Source: Trichobilharzia szidati
Lineage: Eukaryota > Platyhelminthes > Trematoda > Strigeidida > Schistosomatidae
Assembly (NCBI GenBank): GCA_944472155.2
Contig: OX235279.1
Location: forward strand, 153,472,199 to 153,536,198
Direction: 5' to 3'
Length of the DNA: 64,000 nt
The notes beneath the pieces are model-generated. The model was not told the origin of the DNA. It saw only the letters and a list, made by a program, of their open reading frames with translations, and made no database searches. A program made the translations under genes and the position numbers. Positions 11,750 to 20,689 of this stretch are shown in pieces (within the stretch, counting starts at the first letter, position 1; each line of letters opens with the position of its first letter).

Positions 11750-12640
11750 TGTTCTTATTTCAATGAATTGAATAAGTCATTTCTTATTACCGTTTGCCAT
11801 CTGATGCCTGACTGTTCAAACCAACTATTCTTTTTAATAAAATAGTTCTCACTACTTTGCCTTAACACGATCTGTTGGATCTTTTCGCTTATAAAACTAC
11901 TGTCTGAATGAGCTTATGAGTTTACGTGACACTTTAATCTCAGTTTTATTTAGAGTCTCATCTAGGGCTTTTGATATTCCATTCTTATCATGAAAATGTG
12001 GCATATGTTTTGAACTTTCAATTGCTAATATAGTTTCCACCACATGAATAAGCAATAGTCAAATTAGCGGCTGGATTATTCGAATATTCTAACTGTTTGC
12101 TTAAGTAATACACGGGTAATCCATATGAATATTAGTGATAATAATTATTACCATTGTGTGCTGAGTCCCTGTACACAGAGTTTTTGCCTTGTTGGCTTCA
12201 TTCAACCTTGAAAATCATCATGAATAACTTACCTCCTTCATCTTCTAAGCCACCATTCTCCTAGATTGCATCCATCACACAGTACTTGAGACTGATTCAT
12301 GGAATTTCTCTTGCAAACTACAAAATCTCCATAGGTCTTACATGCAATAATATTAAATCTGACAATAAATGCGGTTACGTAGCTGACTGAAGTTATTTAT
12401 GCACAGATGACTGCAAAATGAGGGATTATTTTGGTTATTCTTTCTTATCCACGTAATCTTAAGAAAATTCGTGGACGAAATTGTGATGTTCAAGTCAACA
12501 GCTGGCAGTCATTTGAGCATTATTAGACGAATTGGTCTTACACTGTTGGTATCTCATCAACATAAAACTGCCCATAATATCATAATATGCATTCAAACAA
12601 GGAACTCGGGCAACGAAACAACTAAGAACCTATCGCTCAG
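11750..12640. other. no feature seen
   Basis: AT-rich DNA, nothing recognised. Confidence 0.45.
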
Positions 12641-12645
12641 TTAAT

Positions 12646-12862
12646 GTGCAAAACGAAATGGACATATGGATCGGATACATGCTGAGAAGACAGTTGAGTG
12701 ATGTCCCCCACCAGGTCGTCGAATGGAACCCTAGTGTGAAAAGACGAGTTGGAAATATGCAGTTCAATCGCTGGGTGAGCTAAAAATGACCCCAGAGAAC
12801 AGAATGAAATGGGGATGTGCCATCTCACTCGAAACCCAGGGGAACAATAACAACAATAAATA
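12646..12862 (+). mobile_element. RTE-like LINE, highly diverged 3' end
   Basis: One frame reads EMDIWIGYMLRRQLSDVPHQ then VVEWNPSVKRRVG, aligning with the RTE motif W-WIGH-LRK ... EWNP-GKRRVG. The rest is decayed. The end (CCCAGGGGAACAATAACAACAATAA) resembles the RTE tail and its terminal repeat. Confidence 0.7.
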
Positions 12863-12873
12863 ACAGTAAAAAT

Positions 12874-13212
12874 CTACGCCTCTGTATAAAAAATAAGCAT
12901 GTGCGTCCCCAATTCCCACTTTGGCGTTAGAATAGAATGGTGGAATAGAGAAATATTTCGTCTTGTTTTGTATACCTTTCCCTCATTGTTACTATTACTG
13001 TTATATTTATATCTACCATTTCCAACAGTTTCCGGTTTTATTCCACTTGTATCATTTATTAATTGACCCATTTTATTTATTTTTTTAATATTGCAACTCT
13101 GTCTCACTAAATCGCTCACATTATTACGTAATGATTTGATTTGTCTAACAGTCATTATAATCCCATTAAGTTTACACTCCATTCCAAGATCTATACATGC
13201 TATGAACCGTCT
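12874..13212 (-). other. open frame of unknown meaning
   Basis: A minus-strand frame of about 112 codons (ATG at 13182) includes MTVRQIKSLRNNVSDLVRQS and a YNSNSNNEG stretch. I see no domain, no clear splice signals that fix its ends and no relation to the repeats here. It may be chance. Confidence 0.12.
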
Positions 13213-13317
13213 TATTTATTGTACAGCCTGTCTCATCGCTTGGTATTGAAATGTGATTACAAATGCAAATATTTTATGGCGATTCACATAATTATTAAAA
13301 GTATTTACACATTTGTT

Positions 13318-13660
13318 CAAGTGTTGGTTTGTGGGGATTTGATTTGTTACAGAATTTCACCATGAGCTGACACTGTTTAGAGAACCACTGGAAAACCTGG
13401 GAGTACTGGACAACTGTTTCGTCCTAGTTTGGGACCCTTCATCAGTACACACCCACCGGGTTTCGAATCCAGGACCTTCTGGTTACAAGGGAGCTAGCTC
13501 GTAGACCACTGAGCCACTGGGACCCGATCCAATGGCCCATGAATTCTAACTTCTGCCAATTCACGACAGAGCGCCACCACTGATGTTGGAGTCATGGGTG
13601 AATATCGCTGAAGAGTTCCAAAACAGGACATAACCACTGTCCAGTACTATGTTAGACAAT
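13318..13660 (-). mobile_element. foldback HHR-SINE
   Basis: Minus orientation, with the tail end CCAACACTTG at 13318-13327. The long arm holds the B box (GGATTCGAAACCC at about 13462-13474) and an HHR-like block at 13403-13448. That block has helix I GTACTG/CAGTAC intact, core ATGAAGG (C3 and A9 substituted), helix II GTCC/GGAC, GAAA, and helix III ACAG/TTGT. At about 13590 the strand flips, and a plus HHR fragment (CTGAAGA, GTTCC, then CTGTCCAGTAC) runs to about 13655. No clear target duplication was found. Confidence 0.75.
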
Positions 13661-14810
13661 GATAAGATGTACGTGGAAATCAATTAAATCCCTAAATCTC
13701 AATACCTGTAAATGTGGTTTTTCCTAACAGCAATGATAATTTCGCACACACACACACACAATAGGCAATCAGCAGATAATAGGAAAATGCATAATTCCAT
13801 TAGAAATGTGATTGTTTTACAACCTGATGATGTTATTGTTTGAGTTATGTTCCATTAAAACATGATTCGATACACTGTATCAATGTATCTATTTTTTTTA
13901 AAATATGATCTAAAATAGTTTTAGGTATATTAAAGGATTCACTACATAAACTCTTTGTCTGCTTGTCTGTCATTTGCTGTTGATGTACCAAAAGATTTTT
14001 CCCTTTTTCAAAAAACATCACCAATGATTACTTGTTAACATTGTACATTGTACAGTCTAGTTGAGAATTATTTTTAAAACCACTTAGCTGAATGATTCTC
14101 TTTATAATGAGAATAATAAGTAGATTAATTATTACACTTTGATAAGGCGAACAATTAAATGAGTCATTTATTGTTGATGGAAATTAGGCAAAAAGAATAA
14201 TGAAGTAATGAACATTATTATTATTATCTCAGTTGTTAGTGTCATTATTATTATTTTCACACTGATTCAAACAAGCAGTTGTTGCTCATTTGTTATTGTT
14301 CAATCAGCTGAAACACAAACGACCATATAGAGAAAGAAGAGTTAAACCTTGTCCACATTTTTACTCGTTGGACCGTTAATGCTCAGAGAAAGAAAAAAAC
14401 AGCAGACAATAGGACAAACAAACAACACTAGATAATTAGATAAGCTGGACAAAAGTTATGTAGGAAGAAGTGAATACCATACATGCTGTGATTCAGAAGC
14501 ATAGTGTTAATTGACTTTCATTCAACCAGATAATTAACTTATCATTAGGTAATAAAACATAACGAAGTGCTCAATATTTAAATTTTCTTTCAAAGGGAAA
14601 AACAGTCTTCACTGATCTATTTTCTCCGCTGCTCACTCTACCTTGACAGTGGAGATGAAGGTGACGGTGTCGAACTTATAATTAGACTGTTTAAAAATGA
14701 CTGCAAAAGGTAAACAACTTCTTCAATAGAGGCTGCAGCGGTTCTGACGATATGACACTGAACCAGTTAGATTTTATTCTTTCAATAAATTCTTTAAATA
14801 TCAATTAAGT
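13661..14810. other. unassigned AT-rich DNA with a (CA)n tract
   Basis: (CA)n lies at about 13746-13760 and (ATT)n near 14216-14255. No coding evidence. Confidence 0.45.
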
Positions 14811-14814
14811 AATG

Positions 14815-14885
14815 GCAGGATTTGAACCTGGTGCTTCTCATTTATCAGTCTGAAATCCTGATGGTTGAGCTGCTTTAACACGGAT
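14815..14885 (-). repeat. tRNA-like SINE head
   Basis: On the minus strand the sequence has GCAGCTCAACC (A-box-like) and AGGTTCAAATCCTGCC (B box plus T-arm pairing). It resembles Smalpha heads. No functional tRNA is claimed; no credible acceptor stem was seen. Confidence 0.45.
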
Positions 14886-14922
14886 TTTCATCTCACCTTC
14901 ATACAACTGACTATTCTAGATT

Positions 14923-15126
14923 CGTTACTGGATTTCATCATGAGCTGAAATTGGTTACAGAACCACTGGAAAGCCTGGGAGTGCCGGACAGCTGTTTCGT
15001 CCTGGTTTGGGACTCTTCATCAGTACGCACCCACCACGGCAGTTCGAACCCTTGAAGGTATGGTTCTGTAACCAATGTCAGCTCTTGATGAAATTCTGTA
15101 ACCAATCAATCAAACCAATACTTGAA
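14923..15126 (+). mobile_element. short foldback HHR-SINE with target duplication
   Basis: A minus arm carries an HHR-like block at 14981-15026 (core ATGAAGA, helix II GTCC/GGAC, GAAA, helix III ACAG/CTGT) and a decayed B box. It is joined at about 15055 to a plus arm that is only the family tail, ending CCAATACTTGAA. The 11-bp TATTCTAGATT occurs at 14912-14922 and 15127-15137, exactly flanking the element. The host sequence resembles the end of a Smalpha element (GCTGCTAGTCACCATCC, 15139 on). Confidence 0.8.
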
Positions 15127-15138
15127 TATTCTAGATTT

Positions 15139-15290
15139 CGCTGCTAGTCACCATCCTCCAAATAACATTATGTTAATCTCCAGATATCTTCGAAGCGGCC
15201 GTTCTAGGAGCCAACACATCGGCAGAGATCAGCATTTCGGTCCAGTGAGTCAACAGGGAAGTCAAAATTGGCTTAAACAAATAATAATTG
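15139..15290 (+). repeat. repeat shared with the PLE fragment at 11041-11130
   Basis: The first part looks like a Smalpha tail. From about 15180, TTCGAAGCGGCC ... GGAGCCAACA ... AGCATTTCGGTCCAGT matches the segment at 11046-11105 with substitutions, then diverges. It marks a dispersed element also represented inside the 10962 PLE frame. Confidence 0.5.
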
Positions 15291-15292
15291 AT

Positions 15293-15490
15293 GCTCGTGG
15301 CTAAAGTGGTCTAGCGGATAACACTTTGGAGTTTGAAACGAAAAATGATGGGTTCCAGTCGCTGTAGGAAAGTCATCACCTCCTAAGAATTGCAGGTACA
15401 CGTGTCAAACTGGACAACAGGTGAACCCTGGATTCCACTGCTCATCACCAACCACCAAATTACTTTATGTTAACTTTAGTTAACAGACTG
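15293..15490 (+). mobile_element. Smalpha-like SINE relic
   Basis: The A box TGGTCTAGCGG and a decayed B box (GGGTTCCAGTCGC) form the head. Next comes GCAGGTACACGTG, then a remnant of helix II (GTGTCAAACTGGACAAC) and CCTGGATTCCACTGCTCATC. The last segment matches the 3' helix I side of the known Smalpha ribozyme. The CTGATGA strand is lost, so it is inactive. Confidence 0.7.
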
Positions 15491-16429
15491 ATAATTTCAT
15501 AAATAGCCATTTTAATTAAACCTAAAGTGGAACCCGCGCAAACTCAGACTGAAGTATCATATTTTTGTGTGTGAGCTCATTGTATTTAGATAGATTTTAG
15601 TGGAAAGACTAGTTGTTTGACAGTTAAAATAACTCTATGGATCAAATATTCTAGGCTAAACAAAATAATATATGTATTGACTAAGAGCAACTAATGCGTA
15701 TTCTTTTCAAGTTTTGTACAACCCCTTCTCACTTTTAATAACTAAAGTCAGACATAAGAGGTGGTTAATCTTAGAATCGACATTGGTGTCGAATTTCCAC
15801 GTTTCAGGATTTCGTTTGTGCCACATTTTTTCTCTCGGTGATTTCTCTGTAATAGTGTATGTTGCTAGATAAAACAAGATAAATTAGCTATCTTTTAACT
15901 TAGAGTACTTTTTATATGGGTAAAATGTATTTAGAAATATGGAGAAGAATTACTGATTGCAACTGTTTCTTAAGCCATAAGCTACTAACACAGTAGCATA
16001 ATTCATTTTATATTTCCTATGTAATTTTAACTCTCGAATTGATAACCTAACCAGTAATCGTTTAGATTTTGTACTTTTTTCTACTCTGTTACCTTTTATA
16101 ATTGTGTATGAAAAGCATGTGTGTGGTCAGAATGTTTGAAGTGTGTTGAGCCAATAAATTACCTTCGTCAGGTAAATTACTTTTAATGACTCGTCTGAAA
16201 AACCAAATCAACTAATTCTTTTAAATTCATCCCTTCAGAATAGTGTAACTTAAGGTGAACAGTTCACTATCTGTGTCTCAATGGATTCTGTTGTATTTCG
16301 TTAGAGTCCACTAAGAAAACAACTCTTCGTTTATTGATTTAGACTTTTCTGTTGGACAGGGGATTCATCAGCTTATTTTAAAGTAAGAGATACTATGACC
16401 TTATTGCAGAGTGATAGTTTCACTTAGCT
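15491..16429. other. no feature seen
   Basis: AT-rich DNA without recognised features. Confidence 0.45.
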
Positions 16430-16437
16430 GATCTGAT

Positions 16438-16945
16438 ATTTGATTGGTTGGAGGATTTTATCATGAGCTGACATCAGTTTCATCCTACTTTGGGACTCTT
16501 TACCCTACAAAAACCAATACTTGAAAATTGATCTGGTGCTCACTAGCAACTGGCTCTATTCAGGCAGTTAACCTGAGGTTGTAGTGGGAAGCCGTGACCA
16601 GCAGGGTGCAGCAGGTCGAAGGTGAAACAGTAGCTCATTGAAGGAGACATTGTAAAGTAGTCTCACTATTTTACGAATTGGTAGAAGTTAGAATTCATGA
16701 ACTGGCCATTGGATCGGGTCCGAGTGACTTAATGGTCTACAAGCTAACTTGACTTGTAACCAGAAGGTGCTGGGTTCGAACCTCTGTGGTGGGTGCGCCC
16801 TGATGACGAGTCGCAAACTGGGACGGAACAGCTGTCCAGTACCCTTTGTTGGCTCTCTAATGGTACTGTAACTGATGTCAGTTCATAATGAAATCCTCCA
16901 ATTAATCAAACAAAAATCCCTACATAAACCAGTACTTGAAAAATT
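16438..16945 (+). mobile_element. foldback HHR-SINE with near full-length unit
   Basis: It starts with a short minus arm (GGTTGGAGGATTTTATCATG, then a piece of HHR). The strand flips to a plus tail end (CCAATACTTGAAAA) joined directly to the head (GATCTGGTGCTCACTAGCAAC), so tail and head are in tandem. The full plus unit follows, with B box GGTTCGAACCTC near 16773 and an HHR relic near 16798-16845 (core ATGACGA, GAAA decayed to GGAA). GATCTGAT occurs at 16430-16437 and 16946-16953. Confidence 0.8.
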
Positions 16946-16953
16946 GATCTGAT

Positions 16954-17785
16954 CTTTATTATAAAAAGAGTTTTAACTATACATTTTAAATTTAACCATA
17001 ATAAGCTTTTTAGTTTAAAGTCCTGTCATATTTACTCACTACAATGCACTCTCTTTATATGGTATATTATATTATTATTATTTCAACACCACATATAATA
17101 AAAAAATATACATATTCAGAATTTAAAATGAAATATTTATGCTTAGAGAGAAAATAAGTAAACTTTAAACTTGCAAATTTCAATTGCTCTATCCTTTATT
17201 TATATCAGATTATTCTGCACAAATTGTGATGACAAACGATTTGAGTGTAGCACGATATAAAGATTAGTGTATTCAGAACTGTGAAACGTTATTTTAAAAG
17301 TGTACTTTGTTGTGCACTAAAGATAAGTATTTTAGAGAAATACATTAATGTGTTCATCATAGAATAAGGTGAAAATTAATTAGGTATTAAAAGTTTTAAT
17401 TACAAAGCTATATCACCTGTGGACTGCCAAAGGACAAAGGCATCAAATTACAATCTTCGGATTATGGTGAAAGCATATCCAAGAATTAGGAAAATAAAAA
17501 GGTTAGAATATGTGAATATGTTACATATTCAGGAGTAGGATGATGTCAGTCAAAAGTTTATTAACCGAAAAGCAACGTAGCTGCACAAAAATGAGTGACC
17601 GTTCTGTTACAGTTTGAAAGTGGTCAGCTATGCGGACTGATGGTTCGTTGAAGTGTATAACATACAAACGTAAGATTTCGCGGTCAGTAATCACGTAAAA
17701 ACCAATTGCTGCATGATCTTCAGGCTTTTTTTGCAATCACGACATAATTCAGCTACTATTAACAATCCTTAGTTCAAAACTACAA
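16954..17785. other. unassigned AT-rich DNA
   Basis: No gene recognised. A TTA-rich simple run lies near 17065-17085. The 71-codon minus frame at 17521-17736 shows no domain. Confidence 0.4.
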
Positions 17786-18013
17786 TGTTATATTATTACT
17801 TTATTCCTTTGCGTTCTCTGTGGAACATAGGGTTTCAAGCCTGAGTTTTGAATTTTCAGTAGCAGTGGTGCTTGTTTTTACGAAGTGGGCTGCCAGCCTC
17901 ACGCCCAACCTTCCGTCTTTGTCGGACTAACATCTGACTATGGGTCGGCCAGGAGTCGAACTTTGGGCTATGTGCATGGTTGGCAGACATTCTACTGCCG
18001 AACCACTGACCTT
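17786..18013 (-). mobile_element. tRNA-headed SINE with RTE-type tail, decayed
   Basis: Same family as 3230-3443. The tail near 17805-17840 reads CCCTATGTTCCACAGAGAACGC on the minus strand, and the head near 18013-17945 has a damaged B box (AGTTCGACTCC). Its internal body shows small deletions. Confidence 0.8.
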
Positions 18014-18403
18014 TAAAAATTTTCAAATTAATACTAACTAATACTGATAGCAACTATTCTATTTCATTCTCCAGTTACTTGCTTTCTGTGCTATATGCAA
18101 GTTTTGTTCAGAATACTCTAAAAAAGAGTCAGAAATTCTCTTTTTTTCAGTCATTCATTAGTTCTTGCTTGTTACCATTTCTTAAAATTATATAGCCTTT
18201 TGCAAGCTCTTAAAGTTAGTTATAATAACAACCTGCTTATGTCAGAGTTCAAATATAAATCTGGACAGTGTTATTAAAAGACAGAGTTTATCTGCAAAAT
18301 TGTGTTACACTTGCTCGGCATATTTTGTATGATGTGATCACACATCAACTTGTCGATTCAGTTCATATGATAATGAAGAAATAGGTGGTAAATTAGAATA
18401 AAC
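18014..18403. other. no feature seen
   Basis: Unassigned DNA. Confidence 0.4.
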
Positions 18404-18430
18404 AAGCCCCCCCCCCCCTTAAGGGGGGCT
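18404..18430. repeat. poly-C hairpin
   Basis: A run of 12 C follows AAG, then TTAA, then six G and CTT. The arms AAGCCCCCC and GGGGGGCTT pair perfectly over 9 bp. No terminator role is suggested in this eukaryotic setting. Confidence 0.7.
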
Positions 18431-18826
18431 TAATTTGCCAGTGGCTGTGACCATTGCATATTTCACTACACACTCGTGATGCCTATCCATTATGTGACTT
18501 ACTCAGAAAACAAAGACAAATATGTGACTTTAGTTGTTTTTCAAGCTGAACCCCCCACCGTCACTTGTGAATCATGACCACTCTTTTCTACATGTGTATG
18601 TCTGTCTGCCCTTATAAATGTATGTATGTATGTAGTTATATGTGTCCGAACCAAGTTCATTTTTAACAGTTTGAAAAAATTTGGGCGTTGGGTTTATGAT
18701 ATTCATTATAATAAAGGTTTTTGTATTTACTCACGAATCGGCATTTCATGCTGATAGCTTTATCAAAGTATTATTAAACCGGAATTTACAAAATCACAGC
18801 ATCTATATATAACAAAGAGTTAAGGG

Positions 18827-18976
18827 GTGAGAAAATAGATTTAGGTGAAGTTAAAAGGACATATTGAAAGTCAAAATAATCACATTAATCACACACGGAC
18901 TTGTCATAGGAATATATAAGAAATTAATAAAGAGGTAAGAGGTGAGAAAATAGACTTAGGTTAAGTTAAAAGGTCT
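18827..18976 (+). repeat. two copies of a 40-bp repeat in PLE leader
   Basis: GGTGAGAAAATAGATTTAGG and a near-identical version are spaced about 110 bp apart, each followed by GTTAAAAGG. This is a partial tandem duplication upstream of the RT frame. Confidence 0.7.
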
Positions 18977-19300
18977 TGATGATATTAATATTTTGAATAA
19001 GAATATGTACTCTTTTGATGTAAACGCGTTATTCACTAATGTGCCTTTGCTCAAAACAGTTAACATTTTGTGTGATTACATTTCCACAAACAATTTTTTC
19101 ATCCCGTTCCCTATATCTTATTTGAGGGATTTATTGCTTCTATGTACTAACAATGTTAGACTTACATTTGAAGGCGATTGTTTCCGCCAAGTTGATGGTG
19201 TTGCTATGGGAAGTCCGTTAGGGCCCCTCTTAGCAGATATCTATATGGAGAATTTCATCATGAACTGACATCAGTTAGAGAACCACTGGAAAACCTGGGG

Positions 19301-19346
19301 GTACTGGACAGCTGTTTCGTCCTAGTTCGGGACTCTTCAGCAGTAC
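19301..19346 (-). ncRNA. hammerhead ribozyme motif (type I), minus strand
   Basis: Read 19346 to 19301: helix I GTACTG, core CTGAAGA, helix II GTCC with loop CGAACTA and GGAC, then GAA, helix III ACAG/CTGT, C17 (complement of 19307), helix I partner CAGTAC. All invariant core positions C3, G5, A6, G8, A9, G12, A13, A14, A15.1, U16.1 and C17 are present. Predicted cleavage follows C17. Helix III has no loop unless it frays to two pairs or dimerises, as in the known schistosome Smalpha ribozymes. Confidence 0.85.
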
Positions 19347-19450
19347 ACGCCCACCGGGATTCGAACCCAGGACCTTCTGATTACAAGGCGAGCTCGTAGA
19401 CCATTGGGCCTTGTAACCAGAAGGTCCTGGGTTCGAATCCCGGTGGACGT

Positions 19451-19496
19451 GTACTGCTGAAGAGTCCCGAACCAGGACGAAACAGCTGTCCAGTAC
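19451..19496 (+). ncRNA. hammerhead ribozyme motif (type I), plus strand
   Basis: Helix I GTACTG (19451-19456) pairs with CAGTAC (19491-19496). The core is CTGAAGA (19457-19463), helix II is GTCC/GGAC (19464-19467 and 19475-19478), GAA is 19479-19481, helix III is ACAG/CTGT (19482-19489) and C17 is 19490, the predicted cleavage site. It fits the full hammerhead consensus. In a plus transcript the opposite arm is its antisense, so the two arms could also pair with each other and hide the ribozyme. Confidence 0.87.
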
Positions 19497-20689
19497 TCCC
19501 AGGTTTTCCAGTGGTTCTCTAACTGATGTCAGCTCATGATGAAATCCTCCATACAATTAAACAAAATCCCAACCAAACCAATACTTGAAGATATCTATAT
19601 GTCGTACATTGAGAACTTATCGGAGGATTTAATCGAAAATGTGCCACTTTATAGAAGGTATGTAGATGATATTCTAATCATCAGTGATAAGTCTTGTTCT
19701 GCCACCTCAATTTTAAATCGAATGAATGAAGTTCAGAATAGCATATCACTTACATCTGTGGGAGAGGAAGATAATTGTTTATCTTTCCTAGACATATTGC
19801 TTAGTCGACGGCTTGATGGGTCAATAAAAAGATCTATTTATAGAAAACCTACCTGGACAGGACAGTATCCTGAGTACCACAGTTTCTGCCCTGTTCGGTA
19901 CAAAAGAGCCTTAGTAAGGTGCCTCTCCAGTAGAATCAAACGAATATGCACTGAAGACACACTTGATGAAGAAGAAAGAAAGTTGACACAAACTCTGGTT
20001 GATAACAATTATCCAGACAAGTTCATCAGGAGAAATAAGGTAGTCAGAACACCAAGACCCACTCTCCAACTCGCCCCTAAGGAAGACGTACATCAGGCTA
20101 CTCTATTTGAGGCATCAAAGCAGCTTGATAACTAGAAAAAGACTGAACGCTGCTGTTAAAAAGACTTTTTATGCAGCTAATATCATTATAATTGAGAATG
20201 TAGAGCCAATATATCTATCTAAGCCCTTCGAACATGCGAAAAATGACGTCACAGCCCACTGTATTTACCTATTTGAATGTACGTGTGGACACACATACAT
20301 AGGGAGAACTCATCGATCTCTGAAAGTTAGGGCTTCAGAGCATATTCCTAACTGGCTCCAGAAACAAATGGAATCCTCAGAACCTATTAGTGGTGAGAAC
20401 AGGAGACCTAGCTCTTCTATTGCATTTACAGCATTTTAACAAAGTACAAAAAATTCACCAGTCTAGAGGCGATAAGATATTTAACAATAATTAGTCAGTA
20501 TCAACATGTCAGGAGGGGAGGTGTGATAATTAACCAAGAAAATTAGTATGAACAATTAGAGAGTAGGAGTGATCACAACAAGTGGATTGCATAATGCAGT
20601 TTTGGAAAAATAAGGAGTAATTAAAGAGTAAATGTATGTCTAAGTTGATCTCGTAATAGGAAATTAAAGATGTAGTAGTCAGAAAAATA

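Larger units (their letters stand above)
19248..19588. mobile_element. palindromic HHR-SINE in PLE RT
   Basis: The minus arm (19248 to about 19408) and plus arm (about 19408-19588) are near-perfect inverted copies: tail, HHR, B box. Exact B boxes GGTTCGAATCC lie at 19430-19440 (plus) and 19357-19367 (minus). The plus arm ends with the family tail CCAATACTTGA. The 13-bp AGATATCTATATG is found at 19235-19247 and 19589-19601, a perfect target duplication. Removing the element and one duplicate rejoins the PLE frame. Both arms contain a complete hammerhead consensus (separate entries), unlike all other copies here. Confidence 0.93.
18993..20439 (+). pseudogene. PLE reverse transcriptase and GIY-YIG frame, broken
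   Basis: PLEs encode a telomerase-like RT fused to a GIY-YIG endonuclease. The frame 18993-19247 gives the RT finger and palm parts (YSFDVNALFTNVPL, then QVDGVAMGSPLGPLLADIY). It is cut by the SINE and resumes at 19589 with LEDIYMSYIENLSEDL, the catalytic YVDD at about 19659-19670, FLDILLSRR, YRKPTWTGQYPEYHSF and YPDKFIRRN, ending at 20135. A shift near 20107 moves to the next frame (to 20439), with KRLNAAVKKTFYAANI and the GIY-YIG signature CGHTYIGRTHRSL then EHIPNWL. Apart from the insertion and the one shift it is well preserved, so it is relatively young. Confidence 0.9.
18661..20640 (+). mobile_element. Penelope-like element, interrupted copy
   Basis: A PLE with RT and GIY-YIG parts (see the frame entry), a 5' region with a duplicated block (GGTGAGAAAATAGA at about 18828 and 18938, roughly 110 bp apart) and an A-rich 3' region. 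It is split by the foldback SINE at 19248-19588. The N-terminal part of RT is absent or too decayed to see. Confidence 0.8.
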
